NCBI GenBank assembly: GCA_008828725.1
Contig: MEHQ01000787.1
Coordinates: forward strand, 1 to 64,000
Length of the DNA: 64,000 nt
Source: Saccharina japonica
Lineage: Eukaryota; Sar; Phaeophyceae; Laminariales; Laminariaceae
Direction of reading: 5' to 3'
Position 1 is the first letter of the stretch. Every line of letters starts with the position of its first letter. Made by a program: the position numbers and the translations under genes. The notes below the pieces were generated by a model that worked only from the letters and a program-made list of their open reading frames with translations, made no database searches and was not told where the DNA came from. Shown piece after piece: positions 22,946 to 35,352 of the stretch.

Positions 22946-25900
22946 TCCAACTTTTTTCGAATTCGAAACAATGACACATCATCAATGCCCTAGATCCGGC
23001 GAGCGTTTGGTTGCAGCCAGCATCTCATACTTTGACTCGAGGTTTGTTCTTCAGCTCCCTACGTCGCGCTTGACGCGCCCAAACAACGGATCAATTCGCT
23101 CGGCGATACGATCCAACACGCCTACATACCCCCGATCAACCCCTCACCCCCGAAAACAAGGCCACGCCTCCGTATCTCACAAACGTTCATGTCTATACAG
23201 GTTGGCCATCGACTGCAGGGCCCGCCTAGACGTGGCATGAACATGGACAAGGCTTATGTCTTGGATATACGCAATATGTTGCGTGACGGGCGTCGTACCT
23301 CGCGCTCAGCCCCTTTCCCCTTATTCCTTCGGCCTAGTGCTCTGCCGTTGGTGTGTCATTTCGTATTGGACCCGTTCTAGGCGTGTCACTTCAACAGTTC
23401 CAGCAGACGGTTCAAACCTTCGTAGTGGAGCACACAAACAGATGGGTGGGACGGAATAAAAATATCAGGTGGACGGGAAATAAAAGGAAGATGATGACGT
23501 GGATGGGGAATGCCAGAACCCTCGACAGAAACCCTCACGTCACAACCAAACCTGCCAAAGGAGACGACCCCCGGCACTCAGCCCAAATGCACGACATTTC
23601 AAGCGTGGGCTGCCTAGGGAATGAGTATATTCACGATTGTGCGTATACTATAGGCTGCCTCATACGTCGGCGGAAGTGGTTACGCTAATGGATCCATGAT
23701 CCCCGTACATTTGGCTTGATCGGTTAGAACAATGTGTCCACGAATGAGCGACGCCTCGCCCTTCGGGTAAAACAGTCGTTGAAACAAGCAACCCCCGCGG
23801 CACGCCATCTCGCTCGCCCACCCACGGGCTTCTGCAGCACCACGTCGCCCCAGCGAAGGAGGCCACGTCCCTCCACCGACTTCCAGGCCAACAGTCCCTT
23901 CAGTATTTCATCCATGAACTGCACCCCCACGTCCTTCATGTCGTTGCGCTTAGCCGAAAGCACCTCCAATTGCTGCGGGGGTGGCGTCGGTTTCGGGTTT
24001 TGGTCGGCAGAGGGTTCAAAGTTATAACTTCCATGGTTTAAGTTTGCGGCATTCTTGTAAGGTTGAACTGGGGGTCTTATTTAACACGTCCGCACTGATA
24101 TTGATTGAAACCAACCCCCCTGGAGTCGTCGCCGCAAATTCAGCACCATTCCTGTGTACCCACTTGCCCGATTGCAGCATGATGGGGCGGGACGGCCAGG
24201 CTCTGAGGCGACGTAGCTACACTGCCTGTCGTTGAAGAACTCTGGGCATGCGCAGACGAACGTTGTTCAATGACCGAAAGAGGCTCGCCACGATAGAAGT
24301 AACATTTGTTTGGTTGAATACTTCCTGCACTCCCCAGATAGGGAACTACACCGTGAAATATCCCACTCGTATTGCAATTGTTTTCAGTTTACACGTACTG
24401 TAGTTGGTGGGACTCTTTCATCGGCACAATAAGCCGACGTGTCCTCTAAACAACACTTGTGGGCGACTTGCTAACAGTATCGAGCTCCTCGCGAGAGGGG
24501 CCAAAATTTATGCCTGGGCTCCAAAAGGAGTTGTAGTGACTTGGGGCCATCCTTCCTTCTATATTACAGGGGACATGGTACATACAAAGCGCAGGCCACA
24601 CGCGACACTGGCCTTAACAAAAGCCAGAAACAGGCAGGCGTTTCCGTTGGAAATACATTTTGTATTTACATTGTTCTGAACGAGCCGGTTCCAGGTAACT
24701 CTAGGCATGTTTTTAGGAACATTCGAGCAAATATTTGAAGATTTGACTGCGTAGGTCCAATATCAAGTCATTTTTAACGCCCAAAGCTGATATCATACTG
24801 ACACTAAGCAATTACCAGACAACTGCGGAAATACGCGTGTTTTCCGCACAAAAGGCCAAATGTTCACTCCTTTATTTAGAGATAGGTCCTGAATGTTTGC
24901 GTGGACTTCCGACTGTGACAAAAACAAAATGGGGAGTTCACCTTCAACCAGCCTGTAACGGGGAAGTGACAGAATCCCTAGTGTGGTATTCAGATTATAT
25001 TGGGGGGGGGGGGGGGGGGGGGCCCGTTGGGGTGGGTGCGTAGGGTGAGCTGCATCGTAATGCTTGTAACAAACAAAGTTATTGACACTTTCATAATACA
25101 CCGTTGATTACACTTTTCCAAACTCCCTGAGGTCCGTAAGTGCCAGGCGAATACTCGTACGTAGCGTCGCCGAGCGAAACACAGCCAGCGGCGTCTCCAC
25201 TCGGGCACTGTATTTTATACCATCGTAACCTGGTCGTGGGGGACGAAGCTCTCATCACTGCGTGGTGTATCTCGAGGTTTTCGGTCAAATCGGTGAACTC
25301 GACGAACGCCACACCTGAATCCTCGCTCCATTGCTGGTAGGATGATGGCGTGGCCATATCTTCCAGGCTGAGGCGCTTGTACACCTTTCGAACGAAATAT
25401 CGCGCGATGAGGAGCGTTTAGAAGCCGCAAACGACACGAAACACGATGCGGGGAGGGGCGGGGGTTGGGCGGCGTAGCTGCAAGTGTGGGCTGCCACAGG
25501 TCTCAGTTTGATCGTTTCGCATGACGCACGGGTTCATACAAGGGTAGGGGCGGGCTAGAGGTTGCGACAGTGAACCACCGCGGAGTGTTACTTCCCTAAT
25601 TACTTTAGATTTCGAGAATTAACTTTATGCGAAGCAACCACACGCCGTTATGCCGGCAATATGTACTCGGGCACGTGGAATGGCACCCTTGCCTTGAGGT
25701 GATGTGTGTATCTTCCTGGAGGGGTCAGTGCGGAGCGGACGGAGATGGTTAGGGCTCCACCGCGCCTCTAAAATTTAATATCACAACGTGTTTACCGAAA
25801 ACATACACGCTAGTGGGGAGCAGCAAGCTTAAAATGCACGCGCATTCTACTATCCTCAACCACTACCGGGTGATGCAGGTCCTTAACCGCGTCGGCTCCT

Positions 25901-26308
25901 GGTGCCCCCCCCCCCCCCCCTTATCCCCCCTCTGGCCCGTCATGACGTCAACCTCGATCACCCCCTCACCGCCTGCAAGTCCTCGGCCCCGGCATCCTCT
26001 GCCTGCATGAAATCCGTGAAAATCATCCTGCCCCCTGGCTTTAGCACGCGCGCCGCCTCCGCTATCGCTTTGTGACGAGCAGACCCTGCGTGCAGCAGCG
26101 AGTCCTGGGAGATGACAACATCGCAGCTGGAGTCCGGCATGCCTGTGTCAAAGAAGGACTTCTCCCCGGGAACTGTGATGTTGTCCCCCAGCCCAGCAGC
26201 CTTGTTCATATCGGCGTTCAAGACATTCTGCTTCTTGGAGATGTTGATGCAGACCACCTTGAGTAGGGGGTTTGGTTCGGGTTGGGAGTGGGTGGATATC
26301 ATTGTCAG

Positions 26309-26336
26309 CAGCAGCAGCAGCAGCAGCAGCAGCATC
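26309..26336. repeat. (CAG)n expansion in pseudogene intron 2
   Basis: About nine CAG triplets lie just upstream (minus-strand sense) of the exon 3 acceptor. The right-arm equivalent near 55,762-55,774 has only about three, so the run grew in the left arm or shrank in the right. Confidence 0.8.
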
Positions 26337-26974
26337 TACAGCATACGAATAGGGTAAACGTGAGGTTTCCGCGCGCCTTCTGTTTGATGTTGCTGAACGA
26401 GCCGTGCCATATGCATACGTCAGAGGTTGTACGTTTGAGCCTGAACTGGTACCGCAGTTTGAGCCTGGCGGGGGTCCCTCAACCTACAGTAGGAGCGGGT
26501 GGAACGTTGATGCTCGAGGAGTAGGGAAAACAAGGGTTTGCCAAAAGGGAGGAAGGCGTGTACTAAGTACGAGCCTGCAAGAAGACAAAATCAAACGGGA
26601 TGTTAGTTCGGGCCAGAGTTAAAGTAGAGAGGATACTATTTCGTTATACGATAAGCGGTTAAAGTCAGACTGGAGCATGTATACCACATACTCTACGCTG
26701 CTAGAGGGAAAAACTGCAAAATCTATTCTCTGGATCCAATGTGTGTTTGACAAGAGTATTTGGTAGGCACCATGCAGTAGTCCGTGATATTGGGATATTT
26801 GTGTACCGGGGCGAATCTTACAAACTTTCGCAACACCGGTTGTTGGGCAAGCTGCAGATCGTGTCGAAAACGCTCACAAAATTAAAGTGCCAACCCCTGC
26901 CGTCGAACGCTTCGTTGTTTTGTTTTCTTGAAAGTGATGCGATTTCGTCTAGTAAATATGCTGCCGTCGCGTTT

Positions 26975-27118
26975 CCACAGGGGCTTTTTCTCGCCAAAAT
27001 TATCTCGACTATAGCGGAAAGCGCGAGAGCGTGAGTTAGCAAAACAATCCGATGAAGATCGACAAGCGTTGGGAATCTGCGCGATAAAAATCAAGGCAAG
27101 AACCGTAGTGGAGGAGCC
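26975..27118 (+). mobile_element. SINE fragment inserted only in the left arm
   Basis: The sequence GGGCTTTTTCTCGCCAAAAT, GCGGAAAGCGCGAGAGCGTG, GATGAAGATCGACAAGCGTT, GCGCGATAAAAATCAAGGCA to GTGGAGGAGCCTACTTTT is the SINE body without head or tail. In the right arm the two flanks meet directly (reverse-complement sense, GTCGCGTTTCGGGCCAAAAC), with no SINE. It is a filled/empty site pair and polarises one post-duplication change. Confidence 0.8.
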
Positions 27119-29329
27119 TACTTTTGGCCAAACCCGAACGCAGAAACAAGGCGGCGAAGCTGGTGAGACCGCCCAAAACTCCCGCGGTATGGAAGTTCAG
27201 CGCTGTGACATGGGTGCGGGCAGAAGAGGCGTTCCGTGTTTCTACATCGACCCTCGGCCATTTCTCTCGCTCTGCCTCCTTCCCTTCGTCTGCCAAAATT
27301 TCCTCTAGTGATTTTCATGCCTCGGTCTTACTCCCGTCCCTTGTCCCATAGGTCCGAGAAAGTTGTACCGAAGCTGTACATAGAGAAGAGCCGTTCCCGT
27401 GCCCATGTTCTCAGCGTCAGTCTAAACAAAGGCAATAACCTACTACCTGTACGTACACAAGACACGAGATTCCCCCACGTACCTTGCAGCCATACTCCTT
27501 AGCGGCCACCCGCGCCGTCCCTCCATACCCAGCACTCATATCCATGAGGGTGCACTTGTCGGGATCGGGACTACCGCCTCTGGGGAAGCACCGAGACATC
27601 AGCTCCTGTGTGCTCAAATAGCTGGCCTTGGCGATCCTGGCAACTCCTTCCAGCTCGGCATATTCCCCCTAGAGGGTGGTGTATAGGCCGACGTGGAGGA
27701 ACTCTTCTCCCCGTACCTGGAGGGGTCATTCGGAGCATGTGGCAGAAGGCACGGCGAGGTGGGGGGTGTGGGTTAGGGGCGAGCATTGTGCCTTAAGGGG
27801 GAGGGAGGAAGGGTCGGCAGATCGCAACCAACATATTGGTGTCCCTTGCAACCGATGGTTTGAGCGCCAACTCGTGAGGAAGAATGGAGTGATGGAGTCG
27901 GAATCTGGGGGACTGGCGGGGGTAGCTACCTACAGTAGAGCGTCGGACCAAGCTTGTGTCAGGTTACAGGATTTACGATGATGAGGCGCGCGTTGCTCCA
28001 TGGACTGCCGCAAAGGATAGAACACGCTTACCCAAGCCCGCGCTCTATTGACTGTACAGCAGCCAAACGAAAATTCGGCTGTAGGACAACGTCTCTGATA
28101 GCCGCAAACAACCACAAACACGCAAAACATCGTCCCGAAATATGAACAGCAGCCCGGCAAAGGTGAGTGAACAAACGATGGGGTTATTGGTGAGAGGAGT
28201 TTGTAACAGGTACTTCGCGCGAACGACAGCCGACGGCGAGGCAGGCGAGATCACCCCTGCCGCTAAAGACTGCTACTACACTGTGACCATTGAAAAGCGG
28301 AGGACTTCCTCCAATACCTTGGCCGCCAGCGTGTGCTTATGACTGATATACTGTAGTACACTGCTGTGCCTTCCTTGTGGAAAACCGTACGGCGCAGTAA
28401 AATTATGCGCCCCTACCTACATCGAGACCCGATTGAAATGAGCACGTACTCATCGATACAGAAGCTGCAAGGTGGCAGCTACAGTAACTAGCAGAAAAAA
28501 CAAACCACGGTTAAAGCGTGCCAGATAAGTAAGTCCTACGTATATACCTCGTATTCAAGTCCTTCGCGCGAGGTCGTAAACTGTCCTTCTCGTCCGCAAC
28601 AATGGACAATACGGCGACAAGGGCGTATTATCTCGCCTCCTGGCTATATGTCGCTCTCGCGCAAGGTTTGCGAGTCTGTCACCCACTTGAACTGTTGTAC
28701 TGCTGCTGTACACGTTTTTGTACTTCTGCTTTTATACGTACTGATTCCATGGTTGCCCTGCTATATACCGCTGCTGTACGCTCTGCACTTCACATGTCGG
28801 TAGTTATTGAAGACGTCATCGGAGTCAGTCGTAGTAGTCCTGCGCCGTCATGACGATCTAGCATATCTCGTCGCTCGAGGCCACCCCTGCTGGAGCCATG
28901 GCGGTGTTACCTTCTATCTTCTTCTGTAAGCGGGGCCGGTGTTCGTCTGTCTCGCCAACCAGAAGACTAATCTGCCGCCAAAGCACACACAAAAAGGCAG
29001 AAGGCAATCGCCGCCACGAGTGGCAAGGACACAGAACGGTCGACTGAGCGGAGAAAGAAAAAGGGGCAGGGTGTACTTCATTTTCATGCATGTTGCCGTA
29101 GCCGTATGGCCATAGGGTATCAGGAGGCCGTCTGCCGCTGATATACCAACGGTGCTATTCCTGTGAAGCGAAACAGACGGCGGCGGTTGCTGGTGGTAAG
29201 TTTCATCCCACATCTGTCATTCGGCTCGATTTATGTGATCAACACAAAGGGTCGTGTTGAACCCCATTAACACGACGCTCCTGTCCCGGGGGATTGCACG
29301 GATTTAGGGTTAGCTGCTTGTTACCGTAC

Positions 29330-29545
29330 AGAACAGTGCCAGTAGACACCGTGCCGTACCGTACAGTACAGGACAGGACCTGACAGGACAAAGCAGTACC
29401 GTATAGTACAGTACAGTACAGGACAGTACACCACAGTACAGCACAGGACTACAGTACAGTGTACAGGTAGTACAGTGCAGTACAGTACTACAGTACAGTG
29501 CAGTACAGTACAGTACAGTATATCACAGTACAGTACAGTACTGCC
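29330..29545. repeat. (TACAG)-type degenerate array
   Basis: Over about 215 bases GTACAG, GTACA and GGACAG units alternate with small variations. It is absent from the right arm. On the minus strand this gives repetitive YCTVL frames that are not genes. Confidence 0.85.
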
Positions 29546-29574
29546 TGGTAGCATCCAGGGGAGTCATCGAACTA

Positions 29575-29765
29575 TATATTTAAGGGGCCCCTTCGGTCAT
29601 GATGAAACACGAGTACTTGAGAGTTGAAAAAATAATATTTTTCGTTTTTGTTACAGCAGCAACACTATTTCTGGTATAATAACACCATATCAGTAGTCCT
29701 TACGGAAAACGGCATAGCTCCAGTTCTAATGATCAGCGTGTTGATACTCGGGAGGTGGAATCAGC
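29575..29765 (+). repeat. Dispersed repeat family A, 3'-truncated copy
   Basis: The TTTAAGGGGCCCCTTCGGTC head is followed by GAGTACTTGAGAGTTGAAAA, CTGGTATAATAACACCATAT, and CGGCATAGCTCCAGTTCTAA. It matches the start of the copy at 50,583 and then stops. Confidence 0.75.
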
Positions 29766-29919
29766 ACAGTATTGGTAGTAGTGTGTTGATACTCTGTAGT
29801 TGAATGAGGAGAAAGCAACGTATCTGTAAAACAGTTAGATAACATATTGTTGAGTCAAATCGTACAAAATACGATAAATAGCTTTTCACGAGCGGCAATC
29901 GCTGTTCATACATCGCTGT

Positions 29920-30055
29920 AGACGAAGGAGCAGCAGCAACAGCAACATATGGAACAGCAGCAGCAGCAGCAGCACAGCACAGGAGTACACAGATACGCAC
30001 AACTACCGCCGCTACTACTACTGTACTACTGCTGCTGCTCCTGCTGCTCCTGCTG
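29920..30055. repeat. CAG/CTG triplet runs
   Basis: Interrupted AGCAGCAGC (29,930-29,980) and GCTGCTGCTCCTGCTGCTCC (30,030-30,052) runs lie in opposite sense around a short centre. The segment can fold into an imperfect hairpin. Confidence 0.7.
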
Positions 30056-31276
30056 TGGGTAGGTTACATACCTACCTCCCAACTTCGAAAGCGGGACAGC
30101 TTCGGAAGTGGAACACTTGGCAAAGTTCGATCATAAAATAAAAAGTACAACAAAGCGCAACAAACCCGTAAAGATGATACGGACCACTGCGGACCACTCT
30201 CTAGTTCAAGCACAGATATATATATGTTTCTACATAAAAAAGGCCAACGACGTATCAGTAAAGACTACTTGGTCAAATTGTCAAGTCTTGGCTTTCAACT
30301 CTGGGGACAGTACGAAACACTTGCCAAAGACAAATGGAAACGTTTTCTTGTACGCGGAAATACCACAAACTTGCCAACGAACGACTGGAAGGAAAAGCGA
30401 AACTTGCCAAATTGCCACAAGTTAAATTTCCACAACCTGATGAACAAAAACTTGCCAATTTGTTGTGCGTACGTATATCTTTCGAATTTGCGTTGTTGAC
30501 TTCGTGTAATTTTCTGTGACGTGGTAGGGAGTGCTGCTGGCTGACATATCTACCCCACAACATTCACCTCTGTGATGTGTTCACATGTTATCTCTGCACA
30601 CAAACGCATCTCCCTCCCTTCGCTCTATGGACATCTCCCTACTGTACGCATTCGTGGACTACCGAGATACCGAATAGTCCAACACCATTCCACTCCTCCG
30701 TAGCGGAGGATGTTCCGAGACTTCTACAAATCACGATATGTCTGGCCCAGAAACGTCTGGGCAGCTATGGCAGCATTGTTCGCGTGTGTACTACCAGTCT
30801 ACCAGCACCATCCCGAGCTGTATCCACTTGGTAGTTCCACCTGGGCGAGGAACCAAAAAATGGTCAACCCCAAAGAAGTCCAACTATCAAACAAGCACAC
30901 AGAATATAACCAATATGCCTACTCTCTCTCTTACGAACAAACCACGGATTAATCTTGGAAGGCTTTTCCTTTCTCTGATAATCCTCTCGTTTGGCAAATT
31001 ATGCGGGAAGTCTACGTAGTGCCATTCTGGAGCCTCGATAACGGTATATGTCTGTCCCCTGGCTTTTGGAGATGATGTATATATAACAGGGAATAGGAGC
31101 GTACGGTGCTGGTTGTATATAGTCAATGAAGCAAAAACGATTTAGGGTTGCCATCGAGCCACAACGAACAGTTATAGTCTGCACACAACAGGACGATGGA
31201 AAACCCACGCCGTGATGGGAGCAACCGTTCACACCTCTGGGCGCCCGCCTTAACCTCGAATACTGCTATTAGGGAA

Positions 31277-31600
31277 TTAAGGGGCCCCTTCGGTCATTTA
31301 TCAATCGAGTGTTTTTTTCGGGATTGTTTGTTGGGAGGGGGCTGCTACGGTTCGCCGAGCCCTGGAGGCATTCCCTTGCGGGGATGCAAATGGCGCCGAA
31401 ACCGCTTTTGGAATAATTGGGGCTCGCTGGCTAACTCTGCCTCCTCTTTCGCACGGCCCTCACGCTGTAGTGTGGGTGCTCAAGAACTTGACGCGTTTCA
31501 CGGGTTAGGGTCCGTATTCAGATGGCTGACACAGCCGGCAACAGCAAAACATGAGCTCGAACCGGAGATCTTTAAGGGGCCCCTTCGGGCAAACAATATC
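31277..31600 (+). repeat. Two TTAAGGGGCCCCTTCGG boxes about 295 bp apart at the inner arm end
   Basis: The boxes lie at 31,277-31,293 and 31,571-31,587. The right arm has the same pair reversed (about 51,325-51,341 and 51,620-51,640). Arm similarity fades within about 10-20 bases of the inner box, so the duplication breakpoint falls at or beside this repeated motif. Confidence 0.7.
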
Positions 31601-31740
31601 GTGGTCGGGAGTGTTTGCCTCTTGCGCCGGTTTGCACAAAACCGGCGTGTGAGAGTAAGCAAGGGGCGGCGGGTTATTGATCTACAACGAACAGTTGATG
31701 ACAGACCCAGGTCTCCGAGCGGACCTCAACAGGGGGGAAA

Positions 31741-34334
31741 ATGTCAAAAACGTATCCCCCCGCCGCCCGGTACAACCACACATGGTACTGGTGCTGTCGA
31801 CCACCAGGCAGCGATGATAGCAGAGACCTTTTTGTTGGCTGTGGTCCAGCTCGTAGCGCAGCCTACTACTATAGACGCAAGCAAACACCGATGGGTTGGT
31901 GCGCGACTGGAGAGGAAACGGCGGCGTTTCGTAGTGGATGGCAAGAGAGGGAAGACGCGAGCAAGCGACTACGTGCCACTCCGAACGATAGAAGCCGCAA
32001 TATATCCTTGAAGGTTGCCACCAAGCAACTCAAACGCGCGAGGGCGGAAGGCGTGCATGTGTTACTTGACGAGTATATCAGTCGAATCGAAGGGAGTATC
32101 CGAGAAGGCGATCAGTTTGGATTATACGAGGACCTCAAGGGCATGGGCATGGAAGCGAAGGGGGAAGAGGTCGTTTTTTTCGCAGTACACCAAGGCCGAG
32201 GAATTTAGATTGCTGCGTGATATTGGCCTCATCCGGGAGCGCTAGATAAGGCGGTTTCATAAACTGCTAAATATCAAGTCGCTTACCATCGACCCGAATA
32301 TCGTCAATATGCACTCAAGGTATGGCCGCCGTGCATGCCGCTGGGCAACGTGCCGTCAAGGTAAGAGGTGGAGAAAGCGGTCTGAGCGATGGCGAACCGC
32401 AAGGCGGTTGGACCGAATGCCTCCTGGTTGATTTCCTGAAGCTCCTGACCGACGAAGGAGACTCGAACACCCTGCTTACCTTCTACGATATCATCGCCGC
32501 TGTGTGTGTGGGGGGGGGGCGTGCCGCAACAGTGGAAGGACGCGATACTGCACAAGAAGAAAGACAGGACGTGGTAATTCCCGTGGTATCTCCCTCGTGG
32601 CGCATGCCGGAAAACTTCTCCTCAACGTCATCGCGAGCTGTCTTAGCGACTACTGCGAACGGGTAGGCATCTGGCCGGAGGGACAGTGTGGCTTTAGACC
32701 CCAGTGCTCGATGATTGACATGATGTCCATGGTGCGTCTCTTCATGGTGTCTTCGCGAGGAAACCCACCATCCATAGCGCCACACCCACACCCCTGAACC
32801 AAGTAGGGGACCCCGAGGCCGGCATCGCCGTACACTCAACTACAGTATGTGTCAATAACGATAAACAGGGGTATCATTTTTTATCTCGTAGTCGGCAACG
32901 TTCCCAGTAGCGGTGATATGTTGCGGTTCACGTAAGAACTTGCATGCGTATGCACCAGTAGTAAACCCGTAGATATGTCAGAGTATAGTCCCCAGACGCC
33001 ACAGCTTGCAGGAACTGGCGAGGAAAAAGGACGCCCCGCGGCCCATGTGCTTTATCGACCTCACCAAAGCCTATGACTCCGTCGACCGAGCCCTCCTGTG
33101 GGCTGTCCTATCTCGCTTTGGCATACCACCGAGAATGCTCGCCATGATCCGCCAATTTCACGGCGGTATTCGAGCGTGCGTGAGGTTGGACGATGGCGAG
33201 TGCTCGGATATGTTCGGAGTGGAACAGCGTCTTCGGCAAGAGTGTGTCCTCGCGCCATTGCTGTTCAGCAAGTTTTTCACGGCGGTGTTGCATGTGACCG
33301 AGAAACGCTTCACCGCTGATGCAGCCATCATGGACAGCATGATGCAAGTCCAACAAAATAGGGGGAAGGGGGAAAATAAGAAGAGGGGAAGGCACGGGCT
33401 AGCAAAGCCGACGAGCGGGGGGGCGGGGAGGCCCAGACGTTGTGGGGAATGCTGTACGCTGACGATGCGGGCATTGTCTCGCGACCACCAGGAGGGTTGG
33501 ACAGGATGATGACGGTGATCGTGACTGCGTGTACGGGCTTACCGTCCCGGAGACCAAGCCCGGAGACCAAGACGGAGAGCATGTGTCTGCAGACGAAAGA
33601 TGGGGGCGACGTGTCGTTCGACGTCGCTGCAGCCGGCCAGGTGTACAACCAAACGGTCGAGTATGTGCACTTGGGTGGGGCTATCAGCGCGAGCCGGTAT
33701 ATTGTTTTGCCCAGGTAGCGCGTCGACGTTGGAGGGCATGGGCGTGCGTCGGGCGGTATAAAATTCAAGTCTATCGCCGCTCGGGTGTGCGCCTGTGCTT
33801 AACGGTACCGCTGATGACGGCGGGGGTACTCGAGACGACGGTGTACGGGTGTGTCACGTGGAGCCCGGAACCAGCTGATTACGCCAGACTACGGAAGGTC
33901 CATCACAGTATGCTCCTTCGATGGCTCGGCTGGCGGAAGTGGAAGAGCGAATACCACACTCTATCCAATGCTCGCGCGCTTGTCATAACAGTCTCCGAGA
34001 GCATTGAGGCGACGGTGCGCAGATGGAGAATATATGGTTCGCTGGCTTCGTCGCACGCATGGGAGTGGAGCGGCTGCCGAGGAAGGTGATGTTTGGGGAG
34101 ATTATCGGTGGTAAGGGCTACTCATTCGTACAGGAGGAGGGCTGGATGGGGCGAATCGAGGAGGACCTCGAGGCCTTCAGCATCAGGCCAGAAGGGCGGC
34201 GCGAGGTAGAACAGAAGATTGGCCGGTGGTTTCGAGTGGTCGAGAACGGGGCGGAGTTTTTCATGGGGAAGTGGCATGACGCGAGAGAATTGACGCAGCA
34301 AAGCGGCCCGCGACGGCTACGGATGCAACTTTGA
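31741..34334 (+). pseudogene. Degenerate LINE (non-LTR retrotransposon) reverse transcriptase
   Basis: Pieces in several plus frames give a LINE order. A helical linker region lies at 31,940-32,240. GSTR-type sequence [18 protein letters not shown] lies near 32,675-32,735. RT motif A ([19 protein letters not shown]) is at 33,045-33,105, with [12 protein letters not shown] (motif B region) near 33,235-33,275. [14 protein letters not shown], the catalytic YADD, is at about 33,450-33,492. A C-terminal block includes YGCVTWSPEPADYARLRKVH (33,840-33,910) and a 103-codon frame to 34,334. At least four frameshifts or stops, plus an insertion of about 260 bp (roughly 32,745-33,004) between the finger and palm motifs, show it is dead. 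No endonuclease domain was seen. Confidence 0.8.
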
Positions 34335-34499
34335 CACGGGCCGTTAACACCCATGTGCCCAGGGAGAGGCCTGGGCCGGGGCACGACGGGGGGGGGTTGC
34401 CTAAACGCCTGATGACTGGGTATGGCCGGCATCGTCATGATGCGTGCCTTTCCGGTACCGGGGTATCTAGCGTAGGGGACGCCCGTACTCGCATTCTGT

Positions 34500-34925
34500 A
34501 TGCCTCCCTCGCCTGTTTTGTTTTTCTTTCGCTTCTCACTTTTTTCGTTTTTTTTTTCTCTTTTCTCTTTTCCCTTTCTTCGCCTTTTTATTTTTTAATC
34601 TCGTTCGTTTTCTCTCCCGCTCTTTTACCTGCTTCGTAGCTCTTTCGCTACCTTTTATTTGTTCGCTCATCTTGAACGTGCGTGTGTATAGATAGCTACT
34701 GTAGCTGTCCCTGTTGATGGATCTTTTGGGTCCTGGTTATTGTTTTTTAGTTTGCTTTGGGGGTCGTCACTTTCCTCTTTTTGTCCCTTTTCCTTTTTTC
34801 CCTTTTTTCCTTTTTTCCTTTCTTCCTTCTTCCTCTTTCCTTTTTTTCTGTTTTTATTTTTCCTTTGTCCTTTTTCTTTTATCTTTTCTTTTTCTCTTTA
34901 CTGTTTCCCTTTTTCGTTTGGATTG
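34500..34925. repeat. Polypyrimidine tract on the plus strand
   Basis: Two T/C-rich stretches (34,515-34,625 and 34,775-34,920) flank ordinary sequence. They produce Phe/Leu/Ser frames only. The tract follows the dead LINE and could be its 3' noncoding part. Confidence 0.7.
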
Positions 34926-35055
34926 ATTCCATTTTCTCTCAGCTGGGGTGTACGTTGGGCCAAAACAGTTATGATGTATAGCGTACTTGTATTATGTGTA
35001 GTATTTTTCAGGAAGGTATTCTGCCACTCCAGAGTTTTTTTTAGCCTGTCGTGTA

Positions 35056-35220
35056 GAGGTGTTACCCTTTTGCCAATTACCCGGGTACTCGCGAGTATTA
35101 CCCGGCTTGCTAATATCCGTCACGGGTACAAGTAGCACTTCATACTCGTCGATTATTTGGGTTCCGGGTACCCGAGTACCCGGTTTAAACGGGTACCCGT
35201 GTACCCGTTGGTTTACCTTG
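35056..35220. repeat. GTACCC-palindrome repeat, copy 1
   Basis: It begins GTGTTACCCTTTTGCCAATT and continues with ACCCGGGTACTCGCGAGTAT, then many overlapping CGGGTACCCG boxes, the core of which is a perfect palindrome. The same opening starts the longer copy at 35,353. Confidence 0.75.
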
Positions 35221-35352
35221 GAAACCCCGGAGATGGCAACGTATCATGCCCTAAATCACGTTCCTTGGGTATTATTTGGAACATATGACCGAGAAAACCC
35301 TTTGCAAAATTAAAATGATGCTTCATCCATCACATATCACACCATACTAAAC

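Larger units (their letters stand above)
23724..28917 (-). pseudogene. Dimethylglycine/sarcosine N-methyltransferase pseudogene (left-arm copy)
   Basis: Five exon remnants line up with the right-arm gene: 28,794-28,917, 27,483-27,716, 25,970-26,257, 25,256-25,384 and 23,724-23,972. Exons 2, 3 and 4 keep exactly the same lengths (234, 288 and 129 bp). Lesions seen directly: the ATG of exon 1 is ATA (28,915-28,917); CAG became TAG at 28,858-28,860; a 4-bp GACT duplication breaks the frame after YYD; a second CAG became TAG at 27,669-27,671; the exon 4 donor GTGAGA is ATGAGA (25,250-25,255); the terminal stop is lost. The SAM-binding segment (LMDMSAGYGGTARVAAKEYG) and the SQDSLLHAG and VLKPGG segments survive. 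The two nonsense changes are both C to T. Exon 3 alone still looks clean, so decay is recent relative to the duplication. Confidence 0.8.
29217..30558. other. Left-arm-specific insertion block
   Basis: This stretch has no counterpart in the right arm. It contains a TACAG-rich array, a truncated family A repeat and CAG runs, listed separately. From 30,060 to 30,558 the plus frames (for example 30,108-30,425, 105 codons) carry a recurring AACTTGCCAA phrase, and I do not recognise a protein. Confidence 0.6.
22325..31600 (-). repeat. Left arm of a large inverted duplication
   Basis: The reverse complement of this segment matches 51,325-61,530 in order along its length. Anchors are: 22,330-22,400 with 61,465-61,535; 22,690-22,945 with 60,130-60,360; 23,724-23,972 with 58,828-59,016; 25,256-25,384 with 56,695-56,823; 25,970-26,257 with 55,837-56,124; 27,483-27,716 with 54,510-54,743; 28,794-29,216 with 53,124-53,545; 30,560-31,590 with 51,330-52,320. 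Exon 3 differs at about 25 of 288 bases by hand count. Arm-specific insertions break the match at 26,975-27,118 and 29,217-30,558 here. Confidence 0.92.

Noticed and set aside
28142..28342. ORF with a near-identical partner at 53,894-54,082
   Set aside because: It is conserved between arms only because the whole intron is duplicated. It is antisense inside intron 1 and has no motif.
31196..32011. 271-codon ORF
   Set aside because: It crosses the arm boundary, the TTAAGGGGCCCC repeat and the start of the dead LINE, and the right-arm equivalent is frame-broken. It is a chance fusion of unrelated pieces.
34714..35135. Phe/Leu-rich membrane protein
   Set aside because: The apparent hydrophobic protein is the translation of a T/C-rich tract in all three frames.
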